From positions 1 through 16,821 of the forward strand of contig JAADEA010000172.1 of assembly GCA_013153675.1 (NCBI GenBank): a stretch of 16,821 bases of DNA, written 5' to 3'. The stretch comes from Campylobacterota bacterium. GTDB taxonomy: Bacteria > Campylobacterota > Campylobacteria > Campylobacterales > Sulfurovaceae. Under the pieces are notes generated by a model. It saw nothing but the letters and a program-made list of their open reading frames with translations. It did no database searches and was not told the origin of the DNA. Both the position numbers and the translations under genes were made by a program. Below, piece by piece: positions 14,731 to 16,821 of the stretch (its first letter is position 1; every line of letters starts with the position of its first letter).

Positions 14731-15117
14731 TTAGTTATTAATTACTACTCTTCTACCTCCAAAATAGATATTGCCACTCATTCCTCTCTTTAGCGCCTCA
14801 TCTTCTACCTCTTGACAATAATTTGGAGTATTATCTGAATGAATAAAAGAGATTGTTACATTTCCATCATTTTTTTTATCTCCTAATAAAACCTCTGAAC
14901 AAGAGAGATTTTTACATGCTCCAGAATCTAAAGACTCTATACCTACTGCTGTATATTGAGAAGCTAAATCTGTAATACAAACTTCTAAATTTCTAAGCTC
15001 AGCTGAAACTTTTGCATCATATCTCGTAGCATTCATTTTTGGAATAGCAATAATTGCCAATATTGCAATTATTACAATAGTAAATATTAACTCTACCATG
15101 GTAAAAGCATATCTCAT
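14731..15117 (-). CDS. Type II/IV pseudopilin-like protein with N-terminal methylation motif (copy B)
   Basis: A 128-residue paralogue of the protein at 14106-14483: by eye about 53 of the first 80 residues are identical, and the similarity continues to the C-terminal RGMSG...FGG motif. The leader is MRYA, with predicted cleavage before Phe5, Glu at +5, and a hydrophobic helix (5-25). The four cysteines are at 47, 68, 73 and 101, matching copy A. The most conserved stretch is SAE(L/I)RNLEVC (38-47), and TPN(F/Y)CQEV follows later. Differences concentrate in the solvent-exposed region around 75-98. The start has GTGGGG seven bases upstream. It lies 66 bases after the sigma4-like gene and 247 bases before copy A. 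The pair probably arose by tandem duplication. Confidence 0.8.
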   Translation of the reverse strand: MRYAFTMVELIFTIVIIAILAIIAIPKMNATRYDAKVSAELRNLEVCITDLASQYTAVGIESLDSGACKNLSCSEVLLGDKKNDGNVTISFIHSDNTPNYCQEVEDEALKRGMSGNIYFGGRRVVINN

Positions 15118-15168
15118 TTTAACCCCACTTAAAAGATATTCTTAAAATATTACCATATTGTGGAGCTA

Positions 15169-15174
15169 ATTATA
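15169..15174 (-). promoter_or_regulatory. Putative -10 element of pseudopilin copy B
   Basis: The minus strand reads AAATTTTATAATTAGCTCC; TATAAT lies 51 bases before the ATG, in the 66-base gap after the sigma4-like gene. It is a good match, but in such AT-rich DNA chance matches are common. Confidence 0.45.
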
Positions 15175-15183
15175 AAATTTATT

Positions 15184-15450
15184 TTAATTAGTAGAAAAAA
15201 TCTCTTCTTTTATTGCATTAGAGTTTAATTTCTTTTCAATATTTAAAAGTAGCTCATTAAATCTCTCATTAGATAGATTTAATTTTATTTTTAACTCTTC
15301 TAAATTTTTACCTTCAACTTTTGCCATAAAAATTTTATACTCTTTTTTTGTTAACCTCCTTTTTAATATAAGCCTTATCTCATCCTCACTATCTATTAAA
15401 GCCCCAAAGGGCTTTTTAATAACTTTTAAAATCTCCTCTTTAATTCCCAT
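15184..15450 (-). CDS. Small protein resembling sigma-70 region 4 (putative helix-turn-helix)
   Basis: An 88-residue, Lys/Glu-rich, soluble protein that I do not recognise by name. Residues about 33-75 look like sigma-70 region 4 or a related helix-turn-helix: LTKKEYKIFMAKVEGK, then NLEELKIKLNLSNERFNELL, then EKKL. This matches the usual pattern LTxxExxIxxxxxxGxxxxEIAxxLxLSxERVxxLxxxxxxKL, with Leu57-Ser60 at the turn. The N-terminal 30 residues have no recognisable domain; sigma region 2 is absent. The ATG shares one base with the leuC stop (TAATG), so it is translationally coupled to leuC. It could be a transcription regulator of the neighbouring pseudopilins, an anti-sigma-like or core-RNAP-binding protein, or a mere structural look-alike. 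No function is assigned. Confidence 0.7.
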   Translation of the reverse strand: MGIKEEILKVIKKPFGALIDSEDEIRLILKRRLTKKEYKIFMAKVEGKNLEELKIKLNLSNERFNELLLNIEKKLNSNAIKEEIFSTN

Positions 15451-16733
15451 TACTCTATCTCTCTTGGATCTGCAATCTTTCCAGCTATTGCACTTGCAGC
15501 AGCTACTGCAGAGTTGGCTAAATAGATCTCACTACTTCTTGATCCCATTCTTCCTACAAAATTTCTATTAGTAGTAGCAACACATTTTTCTCCATCTGCT
15601 AATATTCCCATATATCCTCCTAAACAAGCTCCACAAGTAGGATTTGAAACCACCGCACCAGCTTCAATTAATATATCAATAAGCCCCTCTTTTTCTGCTT
15701 GCATAAATATCTTTTGAGTAGCTGGAGTTACAATCATTCTTGTATGTTTTGCAACTCTTTTTCCTTTAACAATTTTTGCAGCAATCCTTAAATCTTCAAT
15801 CCTTCCGTTTGTACAACTTCCTATCATTACTTGATCAATTTTTATATTATCTTTTACAGCTTCTTCAACACTTCTACCATTGCTTGGCAAATATGGATAA
15901 GCTACTACTGGTGATAACTTACTTACATCAATAGTGATCTCTTGAATATAAGTTGCATCTTTATCAGAATAGAAAAACTTAGGCTCACTTCTTAAAGAGC
16001 CATTTTCTTTTTTAACTTTCTCTAAATACTCTTTAGTAATATCATCTACTGCAATAATTCCGCTTTTTGCACCTGCTTCAATTGCCATATTACATATACT
16101 AAATCTATCATCCATTCCTAAATATTCAAGTGCATCTCCACTAAATTCCAATGCTTTATATAAAGCTCCATCTACTCCAATTTGTCTAATTAACTCTAAA
16201 ATAATATCTTTTCCATAAATATGAGGAGCTGGCTTATTAATTAGATTTACTTTAATAGTCTCTGGAACTCTAAACCAATTACCTCCAGTAATAATTGCAA
16301 AGGAGATATCAGTACTTCCCATACCTGTAGAAAAGGCTCCAAGAGCTCCATGGGTACAAGTATGAGAATCAGCTCCTATAATAATATCTCCTGGAACAAC
16401 AAGTCCCTTTTCTGGTAAAAGAGCATGCTCTATTCCCATATCTTTCTCATCAAAAAAGTATTTTAAATTGTGTTTATATGCAAACTCTCTACTAATTTTT
16501 GCCTGATTTGCACTTGCAATATCTTTTGGAGGAATATAGTGATCCATAACTATTGCAAATCCATCTGGATTTGCCAACTTTGTTGCGCCACTCTCTTCAA
16601 ATGCCTTAATAGAAATTGGAGTAGTAATATCATTACCAATAACCATATCAATATCTACTCTTACAATCTCTCCTGCTTTTACTTCTCTTTTCGCATGATC
16701 TGAAAATATCTTTTCTGTAATTGTAAGTCCCAT
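15450..16733 (-). CDS. leuC: 3-isopropylmalate dehydratase large subunit
   Basis: An aconitase-superfamily enzyme that isomerises 2- to 3-isopropylmalate in leucine biosynthesis, acting with the small subunit LeuD. Its 427 residues correspond to the shorter LeuC/homoaconitase-like type, not the roughly 466-residue E. coli form. The [4Fe-4S] ligands are Cys307 (GSCTNGR), Cys367 and Cys370 (NPTCGACLGG). Other marks are GADSHTCTHGALGAFSTGMGSTD (120-142) and GRMGSRSSEIYLAN (394-407). The start has AAAGG six bases upstream and a strong promoter. Homoaconitase is an alternative for this subfamily, but leucine synthesis is the default. leuD, leuB and leuA are not adjacent in the downstream direction; what lies upstream is outside the window. 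Confidence 0.9.
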   Translation of the reverse strand: MGLTITEKIFSDHAKREVKAGEIVRVDIDMVIGNDITTPISIKAFEESGATKLANPDGFAIVMDHYIPPKDIASANQAKISREFAYKHNLKYFFDEKDMGIEHALLPEKGLVVPGDIIIGADSHTCTHGALGAFSTGMGSTDISFAIITGGNWFRVPETIKVNLINKPAPHIYGKDIILELIRQIGVDGALYKALEFSGDALEYLGMDDRFSICNMAIEAGAKSGIIAVDDITKEYLEKVKKENGSLRSEPKFFYSDKDATYIQEITIDVSKLSPVVAYPYLPSNGRSVEEAVKDNIKIDQVMIGSCTNGRIEDLRIAAKIVKGKRVAKHTRMIVTPATQKIFMQAEKEGLIDILIEAGAVVSNPTCGACLGGYMGILADGEKCVATTNRNFVGRMGSRSSEIYLANSAVAAASAIAGKIADPREIE

Positions 16734-16759
16734 TATCTGCCTTTAACTTTTTGGCAAAG

Positions 16760-16765
16760 ATTATA
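16760..16765 (-). promoter_or_regulatory. -10 element of leuC
   Basis: The minus strand reads CACTTTTGTTATAATCTTTGCC; a perfect TATAAT with the TTTTG-T context typical of Campylobacterota sigma-70 promoters lies 26 bases before the leuC ATG. It probably drives leuC and the coupled sigma4-like gene. Confidence 0.7.
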
Positions 16766-16779
16766 ACAAAAGTGAAATT

Positions 16780-16821
16780 ATGAAGAAGAGTATGTTAAAA
16801 TCTCTGCAAAAAAGAGGAATA
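16780..16821 (+). other. Possible start of a divergent plus-strand gene at the window edge
   Basis: Two readings are possible. An ATG at 16780 opens a frame of 14 codons to the edge (MKKSMLKSLQKRGI). Alternatively TGTTAAAAT (16793-16801) is a -10 and AGAGGAATA (16813-16821) a ribosome-binding site for a start just outside. The segment is too short to decide and may be neither. Confidence 0.2.

Noticed and set aside
1..16821. Mobile elements, prophage, toxin-antitoxin or defence genes, tRNAs and rRNAs
   Set aside because: No transposase, integrase, terminal inverted repeat, cloverleaf or rRNA-like sequence was seen. Gene content is core, and base composition looks uniform throughout.

Overview
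This is a compact, AT-rich (roughly 30% GC by eye) chromosomal segment. Every gene that can be supported lies on the minus strand, so transcription runs from the right end to the left. Gene content and protein style point to a Campylobacterota (epsilonproteobacterial) genome, probably a chemolithoautotroph of the Nautiliales/Nitratiruptor/Sulfurimonas kind. The signs are a monomeric NADP-isocitrate dehydrogenase beside an LDH-like malate dehydrogenase and a two-subunit Fe-S fumarase, a DnaB with a charged insertion near its C-terminus, 'RRAFTMIEL'-type pseudopilins, and promoters with a good TATAAT but no clear -35 box. The genus is an inference; no rRNA or tRNA is present to confirm it.

Layout in the direction of transcription (right to left): leuC (16733-15450) is followed, with a 1-base TAATG overlap, by a small protein resembling sigma-70 region 4 (15450-15184). 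Two paralogous pseudopilin genes follow (15117-14731 and 14483-14106), separated by a 247-base AT-rich gap that carries an alternating TGAAATAT/ATATTTCA repeat just upstream of the second gene's promoter. Next come dnaE (14049-10501), encoding the replicative DNA polymerase III alpha subunit, and a 190-base intergenic region. A carbon-metabolism block then runs icd, mdh, fumarase alpha, fumarase beta (10309-5571). It catalyses the isocitrate/2-oxoglutarate and oxaloacetate/malate/fumarate steps of the (probably reductive) TCA cycle and ends in a rho-independent terminator. From a TATAAT promoter at 5498-5503 a tightly packed six-gene operon runs off the left edge: cdsA (phospholipid precursor), dxr (isoprenoid precursor), a LOG-family protein, tsaD (tRNA t6A), dnaB (replicative helicase) and the start of comEC (DNA uptake channel). 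Gaps are 1-15 bases, and LOG and tsaD overlap.

Most of the window is ordinary core genome. The less ordinary parts are the sigma4-like/pseudopilin locus with its upstream repeat array, the layered inverted repeats in the icd-mdh gap, a LOG-family protein whose signature motif is altered, and a 13-base micro-duplication in the last codons of dnaB. The presence of comEC and two orphan pseudopilins in one window makes a role in natural transformation conceivable, but nothing in the sequence proves it. All ORFs on the plus strand are antisense shadows; a possible plus-strand gene start at the extreme right edge cannot be judged.
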